Shown: positions 34,244-44,004, counted from the first letter of the stretch. The stretch is 64,000 nucleotides of DNA from Lachnospiraceae bacterium (GCA_015058015.1 SVDM01000011.1:1-64000), one strand, 5' to 3'. Made by a program: numbers and translations. Notes: a model not told the origin generated them from the letters alone.

Positions 34244-35467
34244 ATGCAGATATTTGAAGAACTTCAGGCAAGAGGCTTACTTGCCCAACTTACAGATGAG
34301 AAAGAGATACGAGAACTGGTTAATAACGGTAAGGCCGTGTTCTATATCGGATTTGACCCCACTGCGGATTCACTTCATGTAGGCCACTTCATGGCTCTTT
34401 GCCTTATGAAGAGATTGCAGATGGCAGGCAACAAGCCCATAGCCTTAGTAGGCGGTGGAACGGGAATGATCGGTGACCCTTCCGGAAGAACCGACATGAG
34501 AACCATGATGACAAAAGAGACAATTCAGCACAACTGCGACTGTTTCAAGAAGCAGATGGAGCGTTTTATAGATTTTTCAGAGGGCAAGGCGTTGATGGTC
34601 AACAATGCTGACTGGCTTTTAGACCTTAACTATGTAGATTTCCTCCGCGAGGTAGGTCCTCATTTTAGCGTAAATAACATGCTTCGTGCCGAGTGCTACA
34701 AGCAGCGTATGGAGAAGGGCTTATCCTTCCTTGAGTTCAACTACATGCTTATGCAAAGCTACGACTTCTTCGAGCTGTTCCAGAGATACGGCTGCAACAT
34801 GCAATTCGGAGGAGACGACCAGTGGTCCAACATGTTAGGCGGAACAGAGCTTATCCGTCGTAAGCTTGGAAAAGACGCATATGCCATGACCATCACCCTT
34901 CTTCTTAATTCAGAAGGAAAGAAGATGGGTAAGACCCAAAAAGGTGCCGTATGGCTTGACCCGGCAAAGACCTCACCCTACGAGTTCTTCCAGTACTGGA
35001 GAAATGTCGCTGATGCCGATGTATCCAAGTGCATGAAGATGCTCACCTTCCTTCCCCTTGAAGAGATCGAGGAGATGGACAAGTGGGATGATTCCCGTAT
35101 CAACGAGAAGAAAGAGATCTTAGCATACGAGCTTACAGCCCTTGTTCACGGAGAGGAAGAAGCCACCAAGGCAAAAGAAACAGCAAGAAGCCTCTTTGCC
35201 GGCGGCGGCAACTTAGAGAACATGCCTACTGCAGAGCTTAGTGACAGCGATGTTCCGGAAGATGGAATACTAATTAACGATCTTCTGGTGGCAGCAGGAC
35301 TTGCAGCAAGCAAGAGTGAAGCAAGACGTCTTGTAACCCAGGGCGGAGTATCCGTAGAAGACGAGAAAATACCGGGTATCGAATTCAAGGTAGAAAAGGC
35401 AGCCTTGAAGGAAGGCATCGTAGTAAAGAAGGGTAAGAAAGTATTCAAGAGAGTACTTATCAAATAA
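34244..35467 (+). CDS. tyrS: Tyrosyl-tRNA synthetase
   Basis: A 407-residue class I synthetase that charges tRNA-Tyr (a tRNA-Tyr gene is at 677-758). HIGH-type motif HVGHF (about residue 45), [14 protein letters not shown] context, and KMSKS-type motif KKMGKTQKG. The C-terminal S4 RNA-binding domain (about 340-400; [15 protein letters not shown]) is present. ATG 34244 follows GGAAGGAAAG; the frame start at 34193 overlaps leader hairpins and is rejected. An asparaginase gene follows after 21 nt. Confidence 0.96.
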   Translation: MQIFEELQARGLLAQLTDEKEIRELVNNGKAVFYIGFDPTADSLHVGHFMALCLMKRLQMAGNKPIALVGGGTGMIGDPSGRTDMRTMMTKETIQHNCDCFKKQMERFIDFSEGKALMVNNADWLLDLNYVDFLREVGPHFSVNNMLRAECYKQRMEKGLSFLEFNYMLMQSYDFFELFQRYGCNMQFGGDDQWSNMLGGTELIRRKLGKDAYAMTITLLLNSEGKKMGKTQKGAVWLDPAKTSPYEFFQYWRNVADADVSKCMKMLTFLPLEEIEEMDKWDDSRINEKKEILAYELTALVHGEEEATKAKETARSLFAGGGNLENMPTAELSDSDVPEDGILINDLLVAAGLAASKSEARRLVTQGGVSVEDEKIPGIEFKVEKAALKEGIVVKKGKKVFKRVLIK

Positions 35468-35488
35468 TACATTAAAGACAGGATAACC

Positions 35489-36496
35489 ATGAAGAAGATA
35501 TTAATGATAGCAACCGGCGGAACCATAGCCTCCACAAGAACATCGGCAGGCTTATCTCCCCTGCTTTCGTCAGAGGAGATACTAGAGTACGTTCCGGATG
35601 TAAAGAATGTCTGCATAGTAGAGACCATGCAGCTATACAACATAGACAGCACCAATATCCATCCGGAGCACTGGCTGGGAATGGTCAAAACCATTAAAGA
35701 GCAGTACGACTCCTATGATGGCTTTGTATTATGTCACGGTACCGACACCATGGCATATACCGCCGCTGCCCTGTCATATCTTATTCAGGATTCAGCAAAA
35801 CCCATAGTCCTTACCGGATCCCAGAAGCCGATAGATATGGAGATTACAGATGCCAAGACCAATCTGCTTGACAGCTTCATCTATGCGGCATCCCCCAATG
35901 CAAGTGGGGTACAGATAGTATTTAACGGGAAGGTAATCCTTGGCACCAGGGCAAGAAAGGTTCGAACCAAAAGCTTCGATGCCTTTGAAAGTATCAACTT
36001 CCCCATCTTAGCAAGGATCAGGGACGGACAGTTATTCGAATACATTCATTTTGAAAAGAAAGAGCCCCGCTTTTTTGAAACCATGTCCCCCAAGGTGGGC
36101 ATAATAAAGCTTTCGCCGGGACTGGATGCGGAGGTTATCTCCTTTTACTTTAACAGATATGATGCCATAATCCTTGAAAGCTACGGAGTAGGCGGCATCC
36201 CCTCCGGAGAATACTACAAGCTTCATGAGGAGATAGACAAATGGCAGGGGAAGGGCAAGATAATAATAATGACCACCCAGGTCCCCAACGAAGGCAGCAA
36301 TATGGAAGTCTATAAGGTGGGCTACGGCTCCAAGAAAGATTACAATATGCTTGAAGCCTATGACATGACCTTAGAAAGTTGCATAGCCAAGATGATGTGG
36401 ATTCTCGGCCGCACCAGAGATATAGAGGAGATACACAAGCTTTTCTACGCAACTATCAGTAAAGACATCTTATACCGGGAAGAAAGACAAGGATAA
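35489..36496 (+). CDS. Type I L-asparaginase
   Basis: A 335-residue cytoplasmic asparaginase converting L-asparagine to aspartate and ammonia. The first catalytic Thr lies in ATGGTIAST (about residues 8-16), and the second in CHGTDTMAYTAAAL (about 86-99). There is no signal peptide. It is separated by a single base from an asparagine synthetase-like gene that catalyses the reverse conversion, an unusual pairing. AGGATAACC precedes the ATG. The glutamyl-tRNA(Gln) amidotransferase subunit GatD is an alternative family but lacks support here. Confidence 0.92.
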   Translation: MKKILMIATGGTIASTRTSAGLSPLLSSEEILEYVPDVKNVCIVETMQLYNIDSTNIHPEHWLGMVKTIKEQYDSYDGFVLCHGTDTMAYTAAALSYLIQDSAKPIVLTGSQKPIDMEITDAKTNLLDSFIYAASPNASGVQIVFNGKVILGTRARKVRTKSFDAFESINFPILARIRDGQLFEYIHFEKKEPRFFETMSPKVGIIKLSPGLDAEVISFYFNRYDAIILESYGVGGIPSGEYYKLHEEIDKWQGKGKIIIMTTQVPNEGSNMEVYKVGYGSKKDYNMLEAYDMTLESCIAKMMWILGRTRDIEEIHKLFYATISKDILYREERQG

Positions 36497-36497
36497 A

Positions 36498-38036
36498 ATG
36501 ATTACAGTAAAAGAATATGTGGGTCACATTCGTAACAACGTGGCCTTATGCAAAGAACTGGGAATAGACCAACAGCTTCCCAGAAGGGAAAAAGAAGAAG
36601 CAATCCTTATAGCAGCCTACGAAAAATGGGGCAGCCATATGGCAGAGCATATGCACGGTATGTTCGCCTTTGCTCTATGGGACGATGAAAGAAGAGAACT
36701 CTTCGCCCTGCGAGATCAGTTCGGAACTAAGCCCTTCTACTATTATGTAACCGCAGCAGGAGAGCTTCTATACGGAGTAAATATTCGCACTATAATGGAG
36801 CAGGAAGGCTTTATAAAAGAGCTTAACGAAGAGATGCTTCAGATATACTTAAGCCTTACCTATGTTGCGGGAGAGGACACCTTCTTTAAAGGGGTTAAGA
36901 AGCTTATGCCGGGACATTTCCTTGTATGGAAAGATGGCAGGCTTACAATAGAAAGATACTTTGCCCCCACATTCAAGCCGGATGAGACCAAGAGCCTGGA
37001 TGAATGGGCAGATGAGATACATAACACATTAAAGGACATTATGCCGGAGATGTTGTACGAAGGAGAAAGTGCAGAAAGCTTCTTATCCGGCGGTGTTGAT
37101 TCTTCCTACGTCCTTGCCATGAGTAATTGCAAGGAAGCGGACACCTGCGGATATGACGAAGAAAGATTCGATGAATCCGGCATGGCAGCAGAAACTGCAG
37201 CGGTGCTGGGGGTTAAGTTAAACAGAGCCCGCATTACACCGGAGGACTTCTTCAAGGCAGTTCCTTTCGTAATGTACAATATGGAGCAACCCTTAGGAGA
37301 CGCCTCCGCTATTGTATTTACCATAGGATGCAGAGAAAGTGCTAAGCATACTAAGATCTGCTATTCCGGTGAAGGTTCCGACGAATTCTTCGGCGGCTAC
37401 AACATGTACCGCAATGCGGAACGCTACGGGGACAATCTTCCCACCTTCTACGTTGGCAACACCAACATCATGAAGGAAGATGAGAAAAAGCAGATATTAA
37501 AGCATTATAACGAAAATGTTCTTCCCATCAACCTGGTAAAGGATATCTACAAAGAAAACGCAGGTTGCGATCCTTTAAGCAAAATGTCAGACGTGGATAT
37601 CAGGATCTGGCTTGAGGGAGATATCTATTTAAACGTTGATAAGATGAGTAGGGCTTGCGGTCTTGAGGTACGTATGCCCCTTACAGATACCAGAATATTC
37701 GACATAGCTTCTAGGATGCCTTCAAGATTCAAGGTAACTAAGGAGCAGAACAAAGTGGCATTTCGAACAGCTGCAGCCAAGGTTTTGCCGGAGGAAGTGG
37801 CATTTCGTAAGAAGCTTGGCTTTATAGTACCTATTCGTATATGGATGGCAGATGAGAGGTACAATGCAGACGTTCGAGCCAAGTTCGAGAGTAAAGAAGC
37901 GGAGCTCTTCTTCAAAAAAGAGGAGATACAAAAAATCTTCGACGAATATGTGGGAGGCAACTCCGACAACTGGCGAAAAGTATGGACTATCTATACATTC
38001 CTCGTATGGTATGAGGAGTATTTCATAAAGAGATAG
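36498..38036 (+). CDS. Asparagine synthetase-like protein lacking the glutaminase cysteine
   Basis: 512 residues. The C-terminal synthetase domain is intact: ATP-pyrophosphatase loop LSGGVDSSY (about 196-204), YSGEGSDEFFGGY and EVRMPLTD. The N-terminal glutaminase domain is cut short. It begins with MITVKEYVGHIRNN rather than MCGI, so the Cys2 nucleophile and the first part of the class II amidotransferase are absent. The later segment (HMHGMFAFALWD, LRDQFGTKPFYYY) remains. It could use free ammonia, perhaps from the asparaginase encoded one base upstream. The start is fixed by the 1-nt spacing. An amidotransferase role on another substrate is possible. Confidence 0.85.
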   Translation: MITVKEYVGHIRNNVALCKELGIDQQLPRREKEEAILIAAYEKWGSHMAEHMHGMFAFALWDDERRELFALRDQFGTKPFYYYVTAAGELLYGVNIRTIMEQEGFIKELNEEMLQIYLSLTYVAGEDTFFKGVKKLMPGHFLVWKDGRLTIERYFAPTFKPDETKSLDEWADEIHNTLKDIMPEMLYEGESAESFLSGGVDSSYVLAMSNCKEADTCGYDEERFDESGMAAETAAVLGVKLNRARITPEDFFKAVPFVMYNMEQPLGDASAIVFTIGCRESAKHTKICYSGEGSDEFFGGYNMYRNAERYGDNLPTFYVGNTNIMKEDEKKQILKHYNENVLPINLVKDIYKENAGCDPLSKMSDVDIRIWLEGDIYLNVDKMSRACGLEVRMPLTDTRIFDIASRMPSRFKVTKEQNKVAFRTAAAKVLPEEVAFRKKLGFIVPIRIWMADERYNADVRAKFESKEAELFFKKEEIQKIFDEYVGGNSDNWRKVWTIYTFLVWYEEYFIKR

Positions 38037-38079
38037 AAAAAAGCTACAGTATCTAAGGAATTATGAGAGGAGAAACAAG

Positions 38080-39576
38080 ATGATTGAAACCATTACCAAT
38101 GTCAACAGCGCGGTAAATGACTTCGTCTGGGGTATCCCTATGCTGATACTTCTTATCGGTACGGGTATTCTTATGACCCTTCTTACCAAGGTATTCCAGG
38201 TATCCCACTTCGCACACTGGATGAAGAACACCCTGGGAAGTATATTCACGGAGAAGCATATTACCGAGCACACGGGAAAAGATGACAAGGCAATATCACA
38301 ATTCCAATCCCTTTGCACGGCCTTGGCTGCAACCATCGGAACAGGAAACATTGTGGGTGTTGCGTCAGCACTCATCTTCGGAGGCCCGGGAGCCATCTTC
38401 TGGATGTGGATAGTAGCCTTCTTCGGAATGATGACCAATTATTCCGAGAATGTCTTAGGTATCTTCTACCGTAAGAAGAATCCCAAGGGAGAATGGGCCG
38501 GAGGCGCCATGTATTACCTTAAAGAGGGACTGGGAAGCAAGAAGGGCATGAAAGTTGTAGGCTCTGTTCTTGCCGGATTATTCGCAGTATTCTGCGTAAT
38601 CGCATCCTTCGGAATCGGCAACATGAGCCAGATTAACTCCATAGCCAGCAACATGAACGCCGCATTTAACGTATCCCCCATAGGAACAGGTGTTGTACTC
38701 ACAGCTCTTGCAGGATTTATTATCCTGGGAGGATTAAAGAGAGTAGCGGCAGTAACAGAGAAACTTGTGCCTTTTATGGCAGTAGCATATATCGTAGGAG
38801 CCATTGCGGTGGTTATTTATAATGCCGGTCAGGTGGGACCTGCATTCGAGGCAATCTTTAAAGGAGCCTTTGCTGCAGAAGCCGTAGGCGGTGGAATCGT
38901 AGGTGGCGGCTTAAAACTTGCCCTTACCTGGGGTATGAAGCGAGGAGTATTTTCTAACGAGGCAGGCCTTGGTTCTTCCGTTATGGTTCATTCCAGCTCC
39001 AACGTTAAAGAGCCTGTAAGACAGGGTATGTGGGGAATCTTTGAAGTATTCGCAGACACCATAGTAGTATGTACATTAACAGCTCTTGTTGTACTTACAT
39101 CAGGACTTGTTGATTTGAATACCGGAGTGGTAACGGTACCTGAAGCAGGATCGGCCCTTGTAGGACACGCTTTCGGAACCGTATTCGGACAGTTCGGACC
39201 CATGTTTATTGCAATAGCAATTCTGCTCTTTGCATTCTCAACGGTTCTCGGATGGAGCCATTACGGTTCAACGGCGTTCGAGTACCTTTTCGGAACCAAA
39301 GCCGGAAGGTATTATAGGATTGTATTTGTACTCTTTATCTTTGTGGGTGCAACCATGAACCTTCAGTTGGCATGGGATTTATCGGATACCTTTAATGGAC
39401 TTATGGCAATTCCCAACCTTATCGGTGTAATAAGCCTTTCACCTGTGGTTATGAAGATAACCAAGAACTACGTTGACAGACATATGAGAAAGATGGATGT
39501 TAAGCCTATGTATTCCGCATATGCCGAGATTCAGGCAATGCAGGAAAAGGCACATACAATAGACGATGAAGATTAA
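38080..39576 (+). CDS. Sodium:alanine symporter (AGCS family)
   Basis: A 498-residue transporter with about 11 helices, importing alanine or glycine with Na+. The family signatures LAATIGTGNIVGVASAL, GGPGAIFWMW and MKRGVFSNEAGLGS are all present. It lies 43 nt after the asparagine synthetase-like gene with GAGAGGAG before the ATG, probably in the same operon, so the unit runs tyrS to symporter and centres on amino-acid supply. It ends at a strong terminator. Confidence 0.94.
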   Translation: MIETITNVNSAVNDFVWGIPMLILLIGTGILMTLLTKVFQVSHFAHWMKNTLGSIFTEKHITEHTGKDDKAISQFQSLCTALAATIGTGNIVGVASALIFGGPGAIFWMWIVAFFGMMTNYSENVLGIFYRKKNPKGEWAGGAMYYLKEGLGSKKGMKVVGSVLAGLFAVFCVIASFGIGNMSQINSIASNMNAAFNVSPIGTGVVLTALAGFIILGGLKRVAAVTEKLVPFMAVAYIVGAIAVVIYNAGQVGPAFEAIFKGAFAAEAVGGGIVGGGLKLALTWGMKRGVFSNEAGLGSSVMVHSSSNVKEPVRQGMWGIFEVFADTIVVCTLTALVVLTSGLVDLNTGVVTVPEAGSALVGHAFGTVFGQFGPMFIAIAILLFAFSTVLGWSHYGSTAFEYLFGTKAGRYYRIVFVLFIFVGATMNLQLAWDLSDTFNGLMAIPNLIGVISLSPVVMKITKNYVDRHMRKMDVKPMYSAYAEIQAMQEKAHTIDDED

Positions 39577-39579
39577 TAC

Positions 39580-39613
39580 TACGGCCCTTTCCGTTTGGAA
39601 AGGGCCGTATTTT
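39580..39613 (+). terminator. Intrinsic terminator after the alanine symporter
   Basis: TACGGCCCTTTCC (39580-39592) pairs perfectly with GGAAAGGGCCGTA (39597-39609) over a 4-nt loop, then TTTTA. It separates two convergent genes. Confidence 0.95.
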
Positions 39614-39620
39614 ATAACAA

Positions 39621-39989
39621 CTATTTAGTATTCTTTACATATTTCTTGATAGCAGCAAAAGAAGCATCGCTTATGTCATGCTCAATTTTACATGCATCCT
39701 CAGCAGCAATCTCCGCATCAACACCCAGAAATTGCAAAGCCTTGGTAAGAACGTCATGCCTTTCATATATCTTGTTGGCGATGGCAGAACCTTCTTTGGT
39801 AAGAGTGATATAACCGTTGTCGTCAATGGTGATAAAGTTATTATTCTTAAGTATGGACATAGCACGACTTACGCTGGGCTTTGAAAAATCCATCTCGTGA
39901 GCCACATCAATGGAGCGAACCTTATCCATCCGGTTAGACAGGATAAGAATTGTCTCGAGATACATCTCTCCCGATTCATGAATAGCCAT
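39621..39989 (-). CDS. DtxR/MntR-family metal-dependent regulator
   Basis: 122 residues: an N-terminal winged helix (EMYLETILILSN, VRSIDVAHEMDFSKPSVSRAMSIL) and a dimerisation/metal-binding domain (GSAIANKIYERHDVLTKAL ... AEDACKIEHDISD). Metal ligands expected from MntR, the Glu/His in EDACKIEHDIS and the His in ERHDVL, are present. There is no C-terminal SH3 domain, so it is of the short MntR type. AGGGGGT precedes the ATG on the minus strand. It is divergent from pncB; which metal it reads is not evident. Confidence 0.9.
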   Translation of the reverse strand: MAIHESGEMYLETILILSNRMDKVRSIDVAHEMDFSKPSVSRAMSILKNNNFITIDDNGYITLTKEGSAIANKIYERHDVLTKALQFLGVDAEIAAEDACKIEHDISDASFAAIKKYVKNTK

Positions 39990-40064
39990 AATATACCCCC
40001 TATATAATAGAATATAATTTCAGTTCCCATGTTTAACAATTATGGTAACACAACAGTATAATTA

Positions 40065-40122
40065 ATACAATAGTGTCTATTGATTAACAATCGTTGTATA
40101 AACACCGCTAATGTGATACTCT
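40065..40122 (+). promoter_or_regulatory. Putative pncB promoter with overlapping inverted repeats
   Basis: TTGTAT (40094-40099), 17-bp spacer, TACTCT (40117-40122) is a plausible weak promoter. TTGTAT is also the right arm of an inverted repeat with ATACAA (40065-40070), which encloses CAATAG-TGT-CTATTG (40068-40082). A repressor site over the -35 box, for example of a niacin-responsive regulator, is possible but the motif is not recognised. Confidence 0.4.
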
Positions 40123-40158
40123 AATCTATAGTTTTGACCTTTAAGAGGAGGAGCCCCA

Positions 40159-41610
40159 ATGCAAGTAAAGAGAAACTTAACACTACTGACAGACCTGTAC
40201 GAATTAACCATGATGCAGGGATATTTCAAGAATAAAAGTGCTGAGAATATGGTAGTTTTCGATGTGTTCTACAGAGAGAACCCTTTCCACGGCGGCTATG
40301 CTATATCCGTGGGACTGCAGCAGGTTATTGAATATATAGAAGGCCTGCACTTTGATGAGGATGATATAGAGTATCTTCGAAGCACCAAACTTTTCGAAGA
40401 TGACTTTTTAGAATATCTGGCGGACTTTAGATTTACGGGAGATATATACGCCATACCGGAAGGAACCGTAATCTTCCCCAGAGAGCCGCTGTTAAAGGTA
40501 ATAGCACCCATATCTCAGGCCCAGCTGGTAGAGCCTGCAGTGCTTAATATCTTAAATCACCAAAGCTTAATAGCGACCAAGACCAGCCGTGTATGCTATG
40601 CGGCAAAAGATGCGGGAGTTATGGAGTTCGGCCTTCGTCGTGCCCAGGGTCCCGATGCCGGAATCTATGGAGCCAGAGCAGCAGTTATCGCCGGCTGCGT
40701 GGGAACATCCGTAGTTCTTGCAGGACAGATGTTTGACATACCCATTAAGGGAACCCATGCTCACAGCTGGATTATGAGTTTCCCGGATGAATACACGGCA
40801 TTTAAAAAGTATTCCGAGATGTATCCGGAGGCCTGCCTGCTTTTAGTAGATACCTACGATACATTAAAATCCGGTGTTCCCAATGCCATAAGAGTATTTA
40901 AAGAGATGCAGGAAGCCGGCATTCCCTTAAAATTCTATGGAATACGATTAGACAGCGGAGACCTGGCAGCCATGTCCAAGAAAGCCAGAGTAATGCTTGA
41001 TGAGGCCGGATTTAAGGACGCAGTTATCTCTGCTTCCAACGACCTTGATGAGGACCTTATCCAGTCACTGTACGCCCAGGGAGCCAAGATAACCTCCTGG
41101 GGAGTAGGAACCAACATGATAACATCCAAGGGATGGCCTTCCTTTGGCGGGGTATATAAGCTGGCAGCAGTAATGGGTGAAGACGGCAAATACATCCCCA
41201 AGATAAAGATATCCGAGAATCCCGAGAAGATTACCAATCCCGGCAACAAGAAGATATACAGAATCTACATGGATGGTAAGATTCGTGCCGACCTTATAAC
41301 ATTAGAACACGAGACCTACGATGAGAATACTGATTTAAATATCTACGATGCACAGGAATCCTGGAAGTATAAGACCTTAAAGGCCGGAACCTACAAGCTT
41401 CGTGAGCTGTTGGTTCAGGTATTCAAAGAAGGTAAATGTGTATATAAGTCTCCTGCAGTTATGGATATTCAAAAGATCTGCAAGGAAGAGCTTAACACCT
41501 TAAAAGATGAGGCAAGACGTCTTATTAACCCGGAGATAACTCCGGTGGATTTATCCGACGAACTATATGCCCTTAAGATGGACCTTCTCCGCAAGGGAAG
41601 AGAAGACTAA
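40159..41610 (+). CDS. pncB: Nicotinate phosphoribosyltransferase
   Basis: A 483-residue enzyme that converts nicotinate and PRPP to nicotinate mononucleotide in NAD salvage. The N-terminus NLTLLTDLYELTMMQGYF, FGLRRAQGPDAG and KGTHAHSWIMSFP are signature regions. RLDSGDLAAMSKKAR contributes to phosphoribosyl binding. Length is normal for the Firmicutes form. GAGGAGGAG precedes the ATG. It is a single-gene unit with its own terminator, divergent from the DtxR-like regulator. Confidence 0.95.
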   Translation: MQVKRNLTLLTDLYELTMMQGYFKNKSAENMVVFDVFYRENPFHGGYAISVGLQQVIEYIEGLHFDEDDIEYLRSTKLFEDDFLEYLADFRFTGDIYAIPEGTVIFPREPLLKVIAPISQAQLVEPAVLNILNHQSLIATKTSRVCYAAKDAGVMEFGLRRAQGPDAGIYGARAAVIAGCVGTSVVLAGQMFDIPIKGTHAHSWIMSFPDEYTAFKKYSEMYPEACLLLVDTYDTLKSGVPNAIRVFKEMQEAGIPLKFYGIRLDSGDLAAMSKKARVMLDEAGFKDAVISASNDLDEDLIQSLYAQGAKITSWGVGTNMITSKGWPSFGGVYKLAAVMGEDGKYIPKIKISENPEKITNPGNKKIYRIYMDGKIRADLITLEHETYDENTDLNIYDAQESWKYKTLKAGTYKLRELLVQVFKEGKCVYKSPAVMDIQKICKEELNTLKDEARRLINPEITPVDLSDELYALKMDLLRKGRED

Positions 41611-41633
41611 GAAATACGATAATAATCAGTGTA

Positions 41634-41670
41634 AAACAGACCGATATCAGTGTAATATCGGTCTGTTTTT
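41634..41670 (+). terminator. Intrinsic terminator of pncB
   Basis: AAACAGACCGATAT (41634-41647) pairs perfectly with ATATCGGTCTGTTT (41655-41668) and continues in T. Confidence 0.95.
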
Positions 41671-41699
41671 AATAAAAGGGTTATATGTTATAAGATATC

Positions 41700-41739
41700 A
41701 TGGTTATTTGATATGGGGTTTGGTATAATAGGTAACCAT
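41700..41739 (+). promoter_or_regulatory. Extended -10 promoter flanked by inverted repeat, upstream of NatAB-type genes
   Basis: TGGTATAAT at 41721-41729 is a good extended -10 element; the -35 region is weak. ATGGTTA (41700-41706) and TAACCAT (41733-41739) form a 7-bp inverted repeat that brackets the promoter, as an operator would. Confidence 0.5.
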
Positions 41740-41781
41740 GAGGGGTCTGAGGGAAGGATTATACAAAAAAAGGAGAAAGAA

Positions 41782-42702
41782 ATGAAGCTTGAAGTAAGAA
41801 ATCTAAAGAAAAGCTTTGGTGAAAAAGAAGTGCTTCACGGCATATCGTTTTCGGTAGAAAGCGGCATGGCATTGGGACTTCTTGGTCGAAATGGAGCCGG
41901 TAAGACCACAACCATTCGAATCCTTATGGATGTGTTTAAGGCCAATGCCGGTGAGATCCTTGTGGATGGCAAGCCCTTTGTTGCAAAGGACTATCGCATA
42001 GGGTATTTGCCTGAAGAAAGAGGACTCTACCCCAAGAAAAAAGTAAAGGACCAGATGGTCTATCTTGCAAGATTAAAGGGAGTATCCAAGGGACAGGCCT
42101 TAGCTAACGTGGACAAATGGTTAGAGCGTCTTGAGGTTATGGAATACAAAGAAAAGAAGTTGGAGACCTTATCAAAAGGTAATCAGCAAAAGGTTCAGCT
42201 TGCCACAACATTGGTAGCAGATTCGGATATAGTTATTCTTGACGAGCCTTTTAGTGGATTAGATCCTGTTAACTCACAGATATTAAAAGATGTGGTTAGT
42301 GACTTGATCGCAGAGGGTAAACTGGTCATCTTCTCAAGCCATCAGATGTCATATGTAGAAGAATTCTGCGACAATATCTCAATCATCAATCACGGAGATG
42401 TGGTACTTGATGGAAGACTTAAGGAGATAAAGAAAGAATTCGGAAGAAACCGTCTTGTTATAGCTGCGGAGAATTACACCTTAGATGAGCTTGCCACCAA
42501 GCTTACAGATGAGTTCTCCGATGTGGTAAGCGTAGATAAGAAGAAGAAAGAATTCCTTGTTCTTCAGATGAATGACAATGTATCCAAGGAAGGTGTTCTT
42601 ACTAGAATCGTAGGTTCAGATATAAGACTTGAGCGATTCGGAATATACGAGCCTTCATTAAACGATATATTCGTAGCAAAGGCAGGTGAAGAAAGTGAAT
42701 AA
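41782..42702 (+). CDS. ABC transporter ATP-binding protein (NatA-like)
   Basis: 306 residues. Walker A is GRNGAGKTTT (about 37-46), the signature is LSKGNQQKVQLA, Walker B is DIVILDEPFSGLD, and a C-terminal DUF4162-like extension covers about 215-300. It is closest in type to NatA and other ABC-2 exporter ATPases (Na+ or drug efflux). ATG 41782 follows AGGAGA. It overlaps the permease gene by 8 nt, so the two form an exporter. Confidence 0.9.
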   Translation: MKLEVRNLKKSFGEKEVLHGISFSVESGMALGLLGRNGAGKTTTIRILMDVFKANAGEILVDGKPFVAKDYRIGYLPEERGLYPKKKVKDQMVYLARLKGVSKGQALANVDKWLERLEVMEYKEKKLETLSKGNQQKVQLATTLVADSDIVILDEPFSGLDPVNSQILKDVVSDLIAEGKLVIFSSHQMSYVEEFCDNISIINHGDVVLDGRLKEIKKEFGRNRLVIAAENYTLDELATKLTDEFSDVVSVDKKKKEFLVLQMNDNVSKEGVLTRIVGSDIRLERFGIYEPSLNDIFVAKAGEESE

Positions 42703-43924
42703 TTTTAAGATAGTACTCGGATTCGAATTAAAGGAATATTTTAAGAGTAAAGGTTTTCTTATTACCACTTTCCTCCTGGCAATACTAGCGGTAGTAGGAC
42801 TTTCTCTCCCAAGATTTATAGACCTTGGATTCAACAAGGGAATTGAGGGAGTTGCAGAGCAGATGTTCTCTGTAGACGATAGCAAAGTAGTAGTATACGA
42901 CAAAGACGGCTACCTGAATAAGGACATAGCATCCCAGGCATTTCCCCAGATAAGATATGTTGAATCGGAAGCGGAGATAGAAAGCGCTGTTACAGACAAA
43001 AGTGCAGACAAGGGCTTCTCAATAAAGAGCCCAACCAGCTTTAAAGCCTATGTTTACAACTCAGAGATGTACGGCAAAGAAGAAAATGTCATGACACAGC
43101 TTATGTCAGTTCAGCAAGGCATGAAATACGCCGAGTCAAAGGGAGTTACATATGAGGAGCTTAGCAGCAGCCTTAATCCCAAGATTGATTCGGAAAGCGT
43201 CATCCTAGGAAAGGATACCAGGGCAAACTACTGGTATTGCTACGCTCTTGTAATCATAATCTTTATGATGGTAATCATGTACGGTAATATGATTGCCACA
43301 TCCGTAGCTACAGAAAAGAGCAACCGCTCCGTAGAAGTACTGGTTACATCAACTTCCACCAACAGTGTACTCTTCGGTAAGGTTATTGCAGGTGCCATCG
43401 CAAGTATCTTCCAGATGACCATGATACTGGGAGCTTTGATATTTACCTACAGAGCCAACAGAGAAGCCTGGGGACATATGCTTGACCCCATCCTTAATAT
43501 ACCTTTAGAGGTATTTGGAATATTCCTTCTCTTCGGACTCTTCGGATATCTCTTCTTTGCATTCATCTATGGTTCCGTAGGAGCCCTGGTTTCAAAGACA
43601 GAAGATATCAGCAAGACCTCCAGCGGAATAATGATGGTAATAATGGTAGTTTACTTCCTGTCACTCTTCCAGCTTAGCAATCCGGACGGAATAGTTATGA
43701 GGGTGTTCTCATACCTGCCCTTTAGCTCATACAGTGCAATGTTTGCAAGAGTAGCCTTAGGAACAGTAAGCCCGGTAGAGGTAATCATATCCTTTATAAT
43801 ACTTCTTGCATCAGTTGTAGGAATGGGTCTTTTGTCAGCCAAGATTTACCGTATGGGCACAATGCGTTATGGCAACCCCATTTCCATCAGAGCGGCAATA
43901 AAGGCAGTTCGTAAGGAAAAGTAA
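42695..43924 (+). CDS. ABC-2 type permease (NatB-like)
   Basis: About 409 residues: one N-terminal helix (LITTFLLAILAVVGLSL), a large extracytoplasmic domain (about 45-170), and five to six C-terminal helices including YGNMIATSVATEKSNRSVEVL, typical of NatB/YhaP permeases. GTG 42695 with GCAGGTG upstream is my choice; GTG 42686, three codons earlier, is possible. It partners with the preceding ATPase. The substrate is unknown. Confidence 0.87.
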   Translation: MNNFKIVLGFELKEYFKSKGFLITTFLLAILAVVGLSLPRFIDLGFNKGIEGVAEQMFSVDDSKVVVYDKDGYLNKDIASQAFPQIRYVESEAEIESAVTDKSADKGFSIKSPTSFKAYVYNSEMYGKEENVMTQLMSVQQGMKYAESKGVTYEELSSSLNPKIDSESVILGKDTRANYWYCYALVIIIFMMVIMYGNMIATSVATEKSNRSVEVLVTSTSTNSVLFGKVIAGAIASIFQMTMILGALIFTYRANREAWGHMLDPILNIPLEVFGIFLLFGLFGYLFFAFIYGSVGALVSKTEDISKTSSGIMMVIMVVYFLSLFQLSNPDGIVMRVFSYLPFSSYSAMFARVALGTVSPVEVIISFIILLASVVGMGLLSAKIYRMGTMRYGNPISIRAAIKAVRKEK

Positions 43925-43975
43925 AAATGCACAAACAAAACGCTCTATAATACTACAAAGTGTACGAGTGATTTG

Positions 43976-44004
43976 TTGACAACGGCATATATCCGTGATA
44001 AAAT
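43976..44004 (+). promoter_or_regulatory. Strong promoter upstream of the PucR-type gene
   Basis: TTGACA (43976-43981), 17-bp spacer, TAAAAT (43999-44004). Transcription should start near 44011. It lies before, not after, the terminator at 44048-44083. Confidence 0.88.

Noticed and set aside
35146-35694. 182-codon minus-strand frame across tyrS and the asparaginase start
   Set aside because: Antisense shadow of two well-supported genes; no start signal.
36498-38036. Annotation as ordinary glutamine-dependent AsnB
   Set aside because: The Cys2-containing start of the glutaminase domain is absent, and the previous gene ends one base upstream, leaving no room for it.
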